Shown here: in pieces, positions 17,506-25,210 of the stretch
How the letters are laid out: each line of letters opens with the position of its first letter
How positions within the stretch are numbered: the first letter of the stretch is position 1
NCBI RefSeq assembly: GCF_003856835.1
Contig: NZ_CP034145.1
Coordinates: 1,922,001-1,986,000, forward strand
DNA from: Haloplanus aerogenes
Lineage (GTDB): Archaea > Halobacteriota > Halobacteria > Halobacteriales > Haloferacaceae
Reading direction: 5' to 3'
DNA length: 64,000 nucleotides
Made by a program: the position numbers and the translations under genes
Notes under the pieces: generated by a model
Seen by the model: the letters and a program-made list of their open reading frames with translations, nothing else
Databases searched by the model: none
Told to the model about the DNA's origin: nothing

Positions 17506-18401
17506 CGCTGAACCTCCAGACGAGGGGTAAGACATTCCATGAGACTCAGACCACCGTGTTGGTAGACGCTGTATTTCCCGCGAACCGGCCACGTGTACCG
17601 ACCGACCGGCATATAGTAGCCGTCCGCCTCGACCGCCAGCCGATCCTCGACGAGGTCGTCGGCGTCCGCTTGGTCGACGCCGACGAATCGCTGACCGCCG
17701 AAGGTGTCTCGAAGCCTGTTCTTCTCGTGCTCGCTGATGGCAAATGAGTAGCCTGACTCCTCCCGGACGTAGCCGTGATCCGCCCCGACGATGATCCGAT
17801 CCGTGTCGAGTTGGTCGAGGATCGATCGGAACACGCGAAGGGAGTCGTCGTAGGCGTCCTCGACGGACGACAACTCGGTCTTCCCCTCCTGAATGTTCTC
17901 CAGCAGGGCGTCGGGATACCGACTCCAGACGAGGCGTTCATCGCCCGAGAGCGAGGGATCAAGGTCTCGCACCGTCGCGGAGGGATACTCCCGATCCATA
18001 TCCGCGTATCCGACGCGCTTCTTGTACGGCGTCGTCTCCGAGGGCACCGTCGCATACGAGTAACTCACCTTCACGTCGTATCCATCCGACTCTAGTGCGG
18101 CGGCGAACAGTGACGCCTCGCGGACGCTCATCGCGTCCATGACGAGGAAGGCTCCGTCGTCGGGTATCTCGATCGATGCCTCGTTAACACAGCGCCACGG
18201 AAGCACCTCGCTGTAGAACTCCCAGTAGATGTCGACCAGCGTCCGCTCCAGTTCGACCGATGCCCACTCTCTGTCGTGGTCGTAGTGATCGCTTGGACCT
18301 TCAGACGGTGGCCACCAGATGTCCCAGAGGGCATCCCAGACGACATCCACGGGATCGTCCGCCTCGACCAGCGACTTCGGCCACTCACTCGTCAGCGTCA
18401 C
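17502..18401 (-). CDS. Short PglZ-like (alkaline-phosphatase-fold) protein
   Basis: A 299-residue protein starting at GTG 18401, 17 bp inside the 3' end of the ATPase gene. Three hallmarks of the PglZ/alkaline-phosphatase superfamily appear in order: VMDAMS near residue 90 (metal aspartate and nucleophile serine), VGADHGYV near 215 (metal-binding DHG) and QHGGLSLMECLTPRL near 283 (the family's C-terminal GG-S-x-x-E-x-x-x-P). PglZ proteins are essential, mechanistically unclear components of BREX. This one is much shorter than the usual 650-850 residues and seems to keep only the catalytic core. Middle gene of the operon. Confidence 0.68.
   Translation of the reverse strand: MTLTSEWPKSLVEADDPVDVVWDALWDIWWPPSEGPSDHYDHDREWASVELERTLVDIYWEFYSEVLPWRCVNEASIEIPDDGAFLVMDAMSVREASLFAAALESDGYDVKVSYSYATVPSETTPYKKRVGYADMDREYPSATVRDLDPSLSGDERLVWSRYPDALLENIQEGKTELSSVEDAYDDSLRVFRSILDQLDTDRIIVGADHGYVREESGYSFAISEHEKNRLRDTFGGQRFVGVDQADADDLVEDRLAVEADGYYMPVGRYTWPVRGKYSVYQHGGLSLMECLTPRLEVQR
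17511..17522 (-). promoter_or_regulatory. Ribosome-binding site of the DUF1156 methylase
   Basis: On the minus strand the sequence before the ATG at 17505 reads TCTGGAGGTTCAGCG. GGAGG is a strong Shine-Dalgarno at normal spacing, inside the 3' end of the PglZ-like gene. It decides the start at 17505 against the in-frame codon at 17592. Confidence 0.65.
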
Positions 18402-20886
18402 GCTCGATCACCACCGTTGCCTCGATCTTCTCGCCGTCCGGAAGTCCCTCGACGAACTCGATGAGTTCCGACTTCGAGAGGTCGTCGACATCGTAGGACA
18501 GTCGGACGTGCTTTACAGTGTCCCTCGTTTCGTTGATCCGCGACTCCGCAGTGCTCCGAAGCACTCGCGGGGAGTTACCTTCGAGAGATACCTCGACAGT
18601 TTCGGTGACGCGATCGGGCTCATCCGGTTCGTCGGGACCGGTCTCTCCCCTTTCGTCCGATTTCTCTTCACCTCCCTCGTCGTCGCGGTCGCTGCCCCAG
18701 TCGGTGATTCCGCCACCCGAGTCATCACCGCCTGTCTCGTCCTCGTCGTCCGTCTCTTCGCGGAACACGGAGTCGGGAAGGTTGTCGGGGTGACGGATGG
18801 TCATCTCGTCCTCGATCTCCGAAGGATACTGGCCGAGATCACCGACGTAGAAGTTGGCCCGATTGCCTTCGAGCACGATGTCTCCCTTTCGCTGGAGTTC
18901 GCTTACAGCCGAGTAGAACACCCCTTCGTCGAGGAGTACGGGAAGCCGCCGGAACTGGAGAAAGTCGTTGAGCAGCGATCCAACGCGGATGCCGCCCTCG
19001 TTCTCCTTGACTCGGCCAACGATCTCCTCGCCGACGTAGGTTGTGTCCCTGCCGATCCGCTCCTTGACCGCTTCGATGTCGGGGTCGACCGTGATCCGAC
19101 GCATTCGGAGCTCACCATCCGACGTGCCACTCCACTTGACCCACTTTCCGTAGCGATCCTCCAGTTCCTTGCGTAGCTGCCTGTACTCGTCCCGGATCAG
19201 TGGCTCCAGTTCTCCCTGATCGTCGTCGACTTTGCCACGAAGGTTCTCGGCTCCGAACACCCGTGCGGCCTTGCTGACGATGTCGTCGTCTTCGAGGACT
19301 CGCTGCTTCGGCGTTATGAACTGGACGGTGTTCTGATACCGTCGCTCCTCGAAGAATTCACTCAGTTCCGAGGTAAGCGTCCCGTTGGAGATGTTCTCAA
19401 GCGTCACCACGAACGTCTGCTGTTTCTCGTCCGGCACGTCGTCGTAGCCGTAGACGTAGACTTCGCCGTCGAACACCTCGTCTCGGACAACATCGACGAG
19501 CTTCCCGATCGCTTGATCCCGATTCTCTTCGAGGATGCGTTCCTGCTCCCGGGTGATCAGCGCGGTCAACTTCGGGTCTTCGGTGATGAAGTAGCTCCCA
19601 TCCTGCTTGTCGAGATAGTGAGCCGTGCCGTACAGTCCCTCCAGCGTCATGTGAAGCCGGTCGACGGTCGTCTCGTCGGGCTTGAACGTCCCAAGTAGGC
19701 ACTGGGTTGTCGACGCCATTTGAGAGCGGTCGTCGAGCGTGTAGAGCAGGATCACCTGAAGCAGGTCGACTCCGTTTTCGGTCTCTCCAAGCTCTGCCTT
19801 GTCCGATGTGAATCGGTCGAACAGCGTTCGGTTGATTCCCCGGAATGCTCGCGGATTGACATCCGAGGTGACGACGAGATCCGTCTCGTCGTGTACCTGA
19901 CGGACGGTGTCGGCGAGGACGTTCATCACGCCACGGACGTTCTGTCGCTCGCGGGCCGCTTCGTAGATACTGTCGAGCAGGTCGAGCAACGCCGGATGGA
20001 AGGGATAGGTCTCGACCATCCGATTCTCGTAGCGTTTCGGCTCGTCAATCTCGATCGGATACTCGTAGCTGTCGACGTATCGCTCGACGACTGACCGAAC
20101 CGCGCTCTCGTCGATGTCATCTGGCGTCCCCTCGAACAAGCGATGGATGATGATCCGCTCGCGGTCACCCGTGGCGTTCAGGTCTTCGGCGTGTGGGTTC
20201 GTCCGGTCGAGGATCTCCTTCAGCCGGTCGCTTCTGTCGAGGAGCGTGATGAAAGCGAACAGGTTCTCGTTGGGATCGTTGGCGACTTCGAGGAGATTCT
20301 GGAGGAAGAAGCGATTGCGTTCGAGTAGGTCCCGATCGGCATCCTCGGAGAACGATTCCCACCACGATTCAATCTCGTCGAAGAACACGCCGAAGGTGCC
20401 GTCCTCAACTAGCTTCTCGACGTGATCGGTCGTGGGATACCGATCTATCTCCTCCAGTACGTCCTCTCGACCGGCACTACGGTAGATCGGTTCCCAGATC
20501 AGATCGGCGTCGGTCTCGCTCGTCGAGATGATGGCGGCATCTGAGTCACTCGGTAGATCGATCGGGATGTCCCACTCGTCGGCCCACGACTGAGCGACAG
20601 TCGGGTGGTTGAACATATGGTAGAGCACGAGTAGCCCGTGGGACTTCCCGGAGCCATACGGCCCGGTGAGCATGATCCCGCCTTGACTGTCTCGACCGTC
20701 GATCTTGTCGGCGACTCGGTCGAAGACGTTTCGGAGTGCATTCGAGGGGTACGTGGCGGCGAGCAGTCGGTTCGGATCGTTTTCGAGGCGCTCGTCGTCA
20801 CCAGTGACCTTGTGGGCTTGGAGGACTCCTTGGAATCGACCTTCGAGGACTTCGGCACGAGGAGTGAGAAGTTCGGAGATTTGCAT
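18385..20886 (-). CDS. DUF499-type P-loop ATPase (BrxC/PglY-like)
   Basis: An 833-residue protein. The N-terminal AAA+-like module has Walker A TGPYGSGKSHG near residue 78 and Walker B VFFDEIESWW near 168. The opening lines up with DUF499/BrxC proteins (LTPRAEVLEGRFQ). Further winged-helix-like segments follow, and residues about 690-770 form an acidic low-complexity linker (DEDETGGDDSGGG) before a small C-terminal domain. Typical BrxC/PglY proteins are about 1,200 residues, so this is compact. First gene of the operon; a divergent small RHH gene and palindrome copy 3 lie upstream. Confidence 0.85.
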   Translation of the reverse strand: MQISELLTPRAEVLEGRFQGVLQAHKVTGDDERLENDPNRLLAATYPSNALRNVFDRVADKIDGRDSQGGIMLTGPYGSGKSHGLLVLYHMFNHPTVAQSWADEWDIPIDLPSDSDAAIISTSETDADLIWEPIYRSAGREDVLEEIDRYPTTDHVEKLVEDGTFGVFFDEIESWWESFSEDADRDLLERNRFFLQNLLEVANDPNENLFAFITLLDRSDRLKEILDRTNPHAEDLNATGDRERIIIHRLFEGTPDDIDESAVRSVVERYVDSYEYPIEIDEPKRYENRMVETYPFHPALLDLLDSIYEAARERQNVRGVMNVLADTVRQVHDETDLVVTSDVNPRAFRGINRTLFDRFTSDKAELGETENGVDLLQVILLYTLDDRSQMASTTQCLLGTFKPDETTVDRLHMTLEGLYGTAHYLDKQDGSYFITEDPKLTALITREQERILEENRDQAIGKLVDVVRDEVFDGEVYVYGYDDVPDEKQQTFVVTLENISNGTLTSELSEFFEERRYQNTVQFITPKQRVLEDDDIVSKAARVFGAENLRGKVDDDQGELEPLIRDEYRQLRKELEDRYGKWVKWSGTSDGELRMRRITVDPDIEAVKERIGRDTTYVGEEIVGRVKENEGGIRVGSLLNDFLQFRRLPVLLDEGVFYSAVSELQRKGDIVLEGNRANFYVGDLGQYPSEIEDEMTIRHPDNLPDSVFREETDDEDETGGDDSGGGITDWGSDRDDEGGEEKSDERGETGPDEPDEPDRVTETVEVSLEGNSPRVLRSTAESRINETRDTVKHVRLSYDVDDLSKSELIEFVEGLPDGEKIEATVVIERDADE

Positions 20887-20990
20887 GGCGGTGTATGCTT
20901 GGTCTGTCGATAAGAGCGAGGATGAATAATAGGTGGGGTTGGCTTCGAATGCGAGAAATTCGAATCTTTATCAGAATTTGATAGGTGTGT

Positions 20991-21002
20991 CTGAAGGTTC
21001 AG
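20991..21002 (+). repeat. Palindromic motif CTGAAGGTTCAG, copy 3
   Basis: This copy extends to a 16-bp dyad, GTCTGAAGGTTCAGAC (20989-21004). It lies in the 199-bp divergent region between the BREX-like operon and the small RHH gene, a natural operator position. Confidence 0.75.
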
Positions 21003-21085
21003 ACGCCTCTGTGCGGCGTTTGAACCCGTATGGGGGTAAGATTTGTACGCATAACTGATAAGTTGAATCATACCCAAGGGGTGAT

Positions 21086-21232
21086 ATGGGTAATCCAGAG
21101 GGATACACGACGATCCGCGCCCATCGAGACGCCCGTGACGAGGCTCGCCACATAAAATCGCGGCTCGACCTGTCGTGGAACGAGTTTCTGCAACAGGCGG
21201 CCGATGCACTCGATCCCGATAGTAACGACTGA
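21086..21232 (+). CDS. Small ribbon-helix-helix-like protein (48 aa)
   Basis: A 48-residue frame, MGNPEGYTTIRAHRD..., ending DALDPDSND. A short strand (GYTTIRAH) is followed by a helix (DARDEARHIKSRL), the turn DLSWNEF and a second helix, which is the ribbon-helix-helix layout of small haloarchaeal plasmid regulators. AAGGGGTGAT just before the ATG is a possible ribosome-binding site. It is divergent from the BREX-like operon and precedes the replication protein. Confidence 0.7.
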   Translation: MGNPEGYTTIRAHRDARDEARHIKSRLDLSWNEFLQQAADALDPDSND

Positions 21233-21360
21233 GCAAATAACACAAAAGCCGAGGGAAGACCCCCGACGGACAGGCTGAGGGTGGGATGCCTCATCCTGTT
21301 CTTCGAATCCATGTCGGTTAAACAGCATGGTTGGTCGACCCTCGTCTGCACCCCCAGACG

Positions 21361-22842
21361 ATGTCTACCACAACACCAAGTGAACAAGAGGCACAGAACG
21401 CAAAGGAAGCTATCGAAGGACACCTACGGTCAGCAGGGGTAGGGCATACTCGGAGCGCTACTATCCCTGACGGAAGCAAGTCCTGTTACGATCACGACGA
21501 CCAGCATTATCCATCTGCTATCTCCGGCAATTACGCAGTCTTTGGCGGTGATAACCTCGTTCTTCTTGATATTGATGTCTCAACAGACACCCTTCCAAAA
21601 TGGGTCAAGGAGCTTCCGCAGACGTTTGTCGTCGAGACCCCTCACGGCGGCTATCATCGTTACTACATTGTGGAGGACAGTGTGAAAATTACTAACTCTG
21701 TACTTGAGTGGGGGAGTGTACGGTATGAAGGTCAATACGTAGTTGGTCCCGGCTCAGTTATCGATCATTCCGAGTGTAACGACCGAAAGTCTGACTGTCC
21801 CGGTAACGGTGTCGGAAGATACGAAATCAGGGCTGATCGACCGATAGCGACACTTTCTGAAGACCAACTTGAAGCTCTTCGAGATGTTTGTCACTCCGAC
21901 AGTGGTAGCGACAGTACGCGGACAGAATATGGTAACACGAGGGTTGATCTTCCTGACGAGACCGTTGCTGATGAGGGCGAAAAGTACCTCTGCACTGACT
22001 TCGCGCGACGAGCAACGGAACTCGCTGTTGAGGACGTGATGGACCTCCTTCGAGGGGGAACCGGCTCATATGAACTCAGACGCGATGATGAGACTGGGAT
22101 AGACCAGAGTGCGGCCGACTATTATGCTCTGGAGATGCTCTATGGTGCGTTCCAATTTGAGGGAAAAGATGAGGACGATGCTCGACGCTTCACACTAGCA
22201 GTATTCAAGCGGTACTGCATCAAGAACCGATTCGACAAAGCTGGGAATCTCCGTAAGTGGCTCCGAAAGGGAGAAAGGTACCTCCTGGAACAGATGGACG
22301 CTGTTCAGCAAAAGTTCGATATAGGGAAATGGACCCGTTGGAAGCGGCGCAAAAACGAAGATGGATTCGACGTTAATGACAACAGACCGTGGATTGATCC
22401 AACTGTCGATGGCTCTCCGAGCGACATCACTGAAGATACTGTTATCGTATCACTCCACTATTTAACCAGCGACGCAAGCCTCGAAGTACTCGCTCAATTG
22501 TACGAGATTGATCTTTCCGCAGCCCCTCCTGTGGGGAAATGTGTACCCCCTTCGAACCGCTCGATGGGCCCGGAGAGCGTTCAGGGGGATACCTCGCGCT
22601 ATCCTACTGCGAAGGAGATCGGCGCATTTGCTGCAAAAATTAATCCAGAGCGAAAGGCATCATATTTCGAGGAGACGGTCAAGAAACTCTCACGTGAGAC
22701 AAGAGTGGTTGCACACGCATACTGTCCAAACAGGGACAACGGAGAACGTCACGTCTATTATCCGAGTTCGGATGACGATCCTGAAGATGCTCGGTGGATA
22801 AAGATCAAAGGTCAGAAGCAGATCATGGGGAAAGACGTTTGA
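21361..22842 (+). CDS. Primase-polymerase (AEP)-like replication protein
   Basis: A 493-residue protein. The N-terminal 180 residues match the bifunctional primase/polymerase fold: NYAVFGGDNLVLLDIDV (metal-binding D-x-D), ETPHGGYHRYYIV and GQYVVGPGSVI, in the order seen in plasmid and viral Prim-Pol proteins. The remainder is helical with a WLRKGERYL stretch; no helicase Walker motif is visible. It likely primes or initiates replication of the element when excised. ATG 21361 is chosen over 21331 because Prim-Pol similarity begins later. AT-richer than the flanking chromosome. Confidence 0.8.
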   Translation: MSTTTPSEQEAQNAKEAIEGHLRSAGVGHTRSATIPDGSKSCYDHDDQHYPSAISGNYAVFGGDNLVLLDIDVSTDTLPKWVKELPQTFVVETPHGGYHRYYIVEDSVKITNSVLEWGSVRYEGQYVVGPGSVIDHSECNDRKSDCPGNGVGRYEIRADRPIATLSEDQLEALRDVCHSDSGSDSTRTEYGNTRVDLPDETVADEGEKYLCTDFARRATELAVEDVMDLLRGGTGSYELRRDDETGIDQSAADYYALEMLYGAFQFEGKDEDDARRFTLAVFKRYCIKNRFDKAGNLRKWLRKGERYLLEQMDAVQQKFDIGKWTRWKRRKNEDGFDVNDNRPWIDPTVDGSPSDITEDTVIVSLHYLTSDASLEVLAQLYEIDLSAAPPVGKCVPPSNRSMGPESVQGDTSRYPTAKEIGAFAAKINPERKASYFEETVKKLSRETRVVAHAYCPNRDNGERHVYYPSSDDDPEDARWIKIKGQKQIMGKDV

Positions 22843-22909
22843 ATCCACTCTTTGGATACGTCTGAACTTCAGGTGAAATGCTCTCTGTTGCCGTCGAGTT
22901 GGGTTCTCG

Positions 22910-22921
22910 CTGAAGGTTCAG
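22910..22921 (+). repeat. Palindromic motif CTGAAGGTTCAG, copy 4
   Basis: An exact copy between the convergent ends of the replication gene and the EVE-like gene. A shortened variant, CTGAACTTCAG, lies 38 bp upstream at 22862-22872. Confidence 0.7.
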
Positions 22922-22926
22922 ACGAG

Positions 22927-23394
22927 TCAAATCTCGAATTGTCGAATCGCCCGTTCTGTCGGTCGGTTATCTGATACCCGCCAGAGCCCTTGCGGCCAGA
23001 AGTTGCTCTCGTAGCCGAGAACATTGTTGACATCTTCACGATCGACATCTATCTCTTCGTATTCTTCAACGGCGAACACATCGATAGCAGGGCCTCCATT
23101 CCAAAATTCGTCGCGAACGTATTCCGTGTGCCAAAACGGACCAACTTGGCCTTTCGCTTGGTATCTGCTCGTACTGTTGCGGTAGATCAATAGGGGGTCT
23201 CCAGTCTCCATGCGTTCGAGATTCCTCCGGTTACGCTCCCAGATACCTTGTTCTGGATCAGTTCGCACACCCCAGACACGTGCTCTGTCAGGAAACTCGT
23301 CGGGCTTCTGTGTTTGGTTACTGAGATTGATCGGTTCGGCGAGTGTCTGTTGAAACGACCGCTCGTCAACGGGGACAAGCCAGAGTTGAGTCAT
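22927..23394 (-). CDS. EVE/PUA-like domain protein
   Basis: A 155-residue protein with the PUA-superfamily (EVE/YTH/ASCH-like) pattern. A basic strand begins TQLWLVPV; then comes a W-x3-R-N-L-E-R-M-E-x-GD segment (WERNRRNLERMETGDPLLIY) and later WPQGLWRVSD. Such domains bind modified bases in DNA or RNA and occur alone or fused to restriction enzymes. On this element, beside a DNA methylase, a modified-DNA reader is plausible but unproven. It converges on the replication gene. Confidence 0.55.
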   Translation of the reverse strand: MTQLWLVPVDERSFQQTLAEPINLSNQTQKPDEFPDRARVWGVRTDPEQGIWERNRRNLERMETGDPLLIYRNSTSRYQAKGQVGPFWHTEYVRDEFWNGGPAIDVFAVEEYEEIDVDREDVNNVLGYESNFWPQGLWRVSDNRPTERAIRQFEI

Positions 23395-23474
23395 AGTTGA
23401 GTAGACTATGCTGTCGAACTTTAATTTCGAGGCTCTGTTGAGCTCCTCAATCGGAGATCGGTTTCAGTAGTCCT

Positions 23475-23494
23475 GCTGAATACAGAGCGCGAGT
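23475..23494 (+). repeat. Dispersed repeat GCTGAATACAGAGCGCGAGT, copy 1
   Basis: 20 bp identical to 40334-40353. The 15-bp core ATACAGAGCGCGAGT also occurs at 41722. Shorter GCTGAATACAG copies lie nearby at 23691 (inverted) and 23743. In both full copies GGCTCTGTYGA lies about 45 bp upstream (23430, 40290), as if both were remnants of one element. Confidence 0.75.
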
Positions 23495-23497
23495 CGG

Positions 23498-23821
23498 TCA
23501 ACGATACCGTCCGGACGCCGCCACAGCAACACCGATGCCAACAACGAACACTGCCGGGAGACTCATCCCGGAGAAGCCCTGTGTCGTCGCTATCGAGCCG
23601 ATAACGAGTCCGACCCCGATAGCGAGGATACCGACTGCCTCTATCCGATTCACGCCTGAATTCGCGTCTCTATACTCGTAAATGCATCCTCTGTATTCAG
23701 CACGCAGTTCCTGACACTGTCTGGGTAGTTCGTCGGATCTCTGCTGAATACAGGGAGCGAATTCAGCACTAACCACTATTAGTGTCTCACGAGATGTATG
23801 TGGCAAATTGTGTGAAAACAA
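23498..23821 (-). CDS. Possible small membrane protein (doubtful)
   Basis: An open frame of up to 107 residues with two hydrophobic segments at the C-terminal end (GILAIGVGLVIGSIA and AVFVVGIGVAVAA). Its 5' part overlaps the start of the rightward DUF2971-like gene and includes GCTGAATACAG repeat copies, so the true start is likely further in or the frame may be a remnant. No family recognised. Confidence 0.35.
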   Translation of the reverse strand: MFSHNLPHTSRETLIVVSAEFAPCIQQRSDELPRQCQELRAEYRGCIYEYRDANSGVNRIEAVGILAIGVGLVIGSIATTQGFSGMSLPAVFVVGIGVAVAASGRYR

Positions 23822-24618
23822 TTAATGACCTCAAGAGGAGATTGAGGTCAATGCCGTATATCGAGGACATACAACAGCTGGAGTTGGAGAATACATTTGA
23901 CATTGAGATTTCGGCTGATAAGACAATATGGCGGTACGTGTCATTTGAAAAGTTTTTGTCGTTGGTAAACTCGAGGGCCATCCATTTCCGTCAAGCCGAA
24001 CTCCTCAGTGATGAATACGAAGGTGAAATCCCTCCCAGAGAGGTCATACCCCACCCAGGGCTTGCTGAGTTATATGATGCGAACTCCTTGATAACACACA
24101 TCTCCAGTTGGTACATAGGTGACTCAGAATCTCAAGAGATGTGGGACGAATATGAAGAAGCAGATTTGTTGATCAAATCAGATTATCAGAGCTTCAGAGA
24201 TTCAATTAGTATTGACGATGAATTTGGTGTTCAGTTTGTTGAGGTAGATTATATCGACTGGACAGATGAAGAGTTAGGGTTGGTATCAGAACAGGATGGC
24301 ACCCTCTCAGGAGGCCTCCTAGATCCGTTTAAATACAAACGCGAAAAATTTGCCTTTGAGAGCGAGTTCAGAGCAATAGCCACCACAATAGGCACTCTGA
24401 GTGATATGGAGGAAAACAAAGGTGAGGTTGATTTCGGTGAGATGGTGGACAAATACCGTGAGCCAAACATCTTCGTGAGATCTGAGTTAGATACCCTAAT
24501 TGATGAAATCAGAGTTTCTCCCGAGTTAGGGGGATGGGTTGTGGAAGAAGTTAGTGAGTGGATGGACAGGGAATTTGGAATCGGAAATCAAGTCCGCCAC
24601 TCCAACCTCGCTGATTAA
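23794..24618 (+). CDS. DUF2971-like protein
   Basis: A 274-residue protein (a GTG at 23782 would add four residues). The middle has the DUF2971 pattern: WRYVSFEKFLSLVNSRAIHF then LLSDEYEGEIP, SSWYIGDSESQEMWDEY, and KREKFAFESEFRA. This family of unknown function is common on mobile and defence islands. The gene is markedly AT-richer than almost everything else in the window, suggesting recent acquisition from another source. Confidence 0.6.
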   Translation: MYVANCVKTINDLKRRLRSMPYIEDIQQLELENTFDIEISADKTIWRYVSFEKFLSLVNSRAIHFRQAELLSDEYEGEIPPREVIPHPGLAELYDANSLITHISSWYIGDSESQEMWDEYEEADLLIKSDYQSFRDSISIDDEFGVQFVEVDYIDWTDEELGLVSEQDGTLSGGLLDPFKYKREKFAFESEFRAIATTIGTLSDMEENKGEVDFGEMVDKYREPNIFVRSELDTLIDEIRVSPELGGWVVEEVSEWMDREFGIGNQVRHSNLAD

Positions 24619-24926
24619 TCAGGCACGGTTCTGTATTCTTTAGCAGTACTTCAAGCGTGAACGTGTGGGGTGCAGATCGACACTCTTGGATAACCCAGCA
24701 CTCACAAGGAAAGACCTGAAGCATCACGTTTGTATCAACAACCGAGTATTTCAGCAAAGCCATTTCTGACTGCCCGAATATTTAGTATCCGCTGCCATTT
24801 GAAAGAGTCCTCAATAATTGATCTGAGGCCCCATCGAATCAGAGAAAATTGTGTTCGCACTCTGAACGACTTACTTCGGCGAGGTCGGGGTCAGTCATTT
24901 CGGGTTTTGGTACTGGACACTGTCGG
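24619..24926. other. Non-coding stretch, nothing recognised
   Basis: About 308 bp between the DUF2971-like gene and a small leftward gene. Short open frames exist on both strands, but none has haloarchaeal composition or a recognisable domain. Confidence 0.5.
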
Positions 24927-25085
24927 CTACAGTTCGCCCACGAGGCGGGCCTGAGCAAGAATCAATTCTGCGTGTTCCTCTGCCCATTCCTTCCCTCTTC
25001 GCTCCGCAACTTGATCGATTACGCGCTGTTCATCGGCGCTTCGATCAGGATCGTCCTCGGAGTGAGTGGAATTGCCTTCAGTCAT
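24927..25085 (-). CDS. Small acidic helical protein (52 aa) preceding the integrase
   Basis: A 52-residue frame: MTEGNSTHSEDDPDRSADEQ, then a helix RVIDQVAERRGKEWAEEH and a closing helix LILAQARLVGEL. Composition and the acidic N-terminus are typical of haloarchaeal proteins. GGTTTATCAGA lies about 30 bp upstream, which suits a leaderless start. Function unknown. It faces the same way as the integrase but lies downstream of it. Confidence 0.6.
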   Translation of the reverse strand: MTEGNSTHSEDDPDRSADEQRVIDQVAERRGKEWAEEHAELILAQARLVGEL

Positions 25086-25210
25086 GATTTGCTCTGTGGT
25101 ATCTGATAAACCGTGCTCAGGGTGGTATGCGGGACGTGGTCTGAGACACGAGGGGCAATCATCTAAGTCTATTCCAAGTCTCGCAGAAGGGCGATAGCGG
25201 GCCTTTCAGA

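Noticed and set aside
14839-20886. DISARM or classical type I restriction system
   Set aside because: No DUF1998 protein, PLD nuclease, SNF2 helicase or HsdR/HsdS-like gene is present in or beside the operon.
24551-25106. Several short open frames on both strands between the DUF2971-like gene and the integrase
   Set aside because: Their composition is not haloarchaeal and no start signals fit, except the 52-residue frame at 24927-25085, which is kept.
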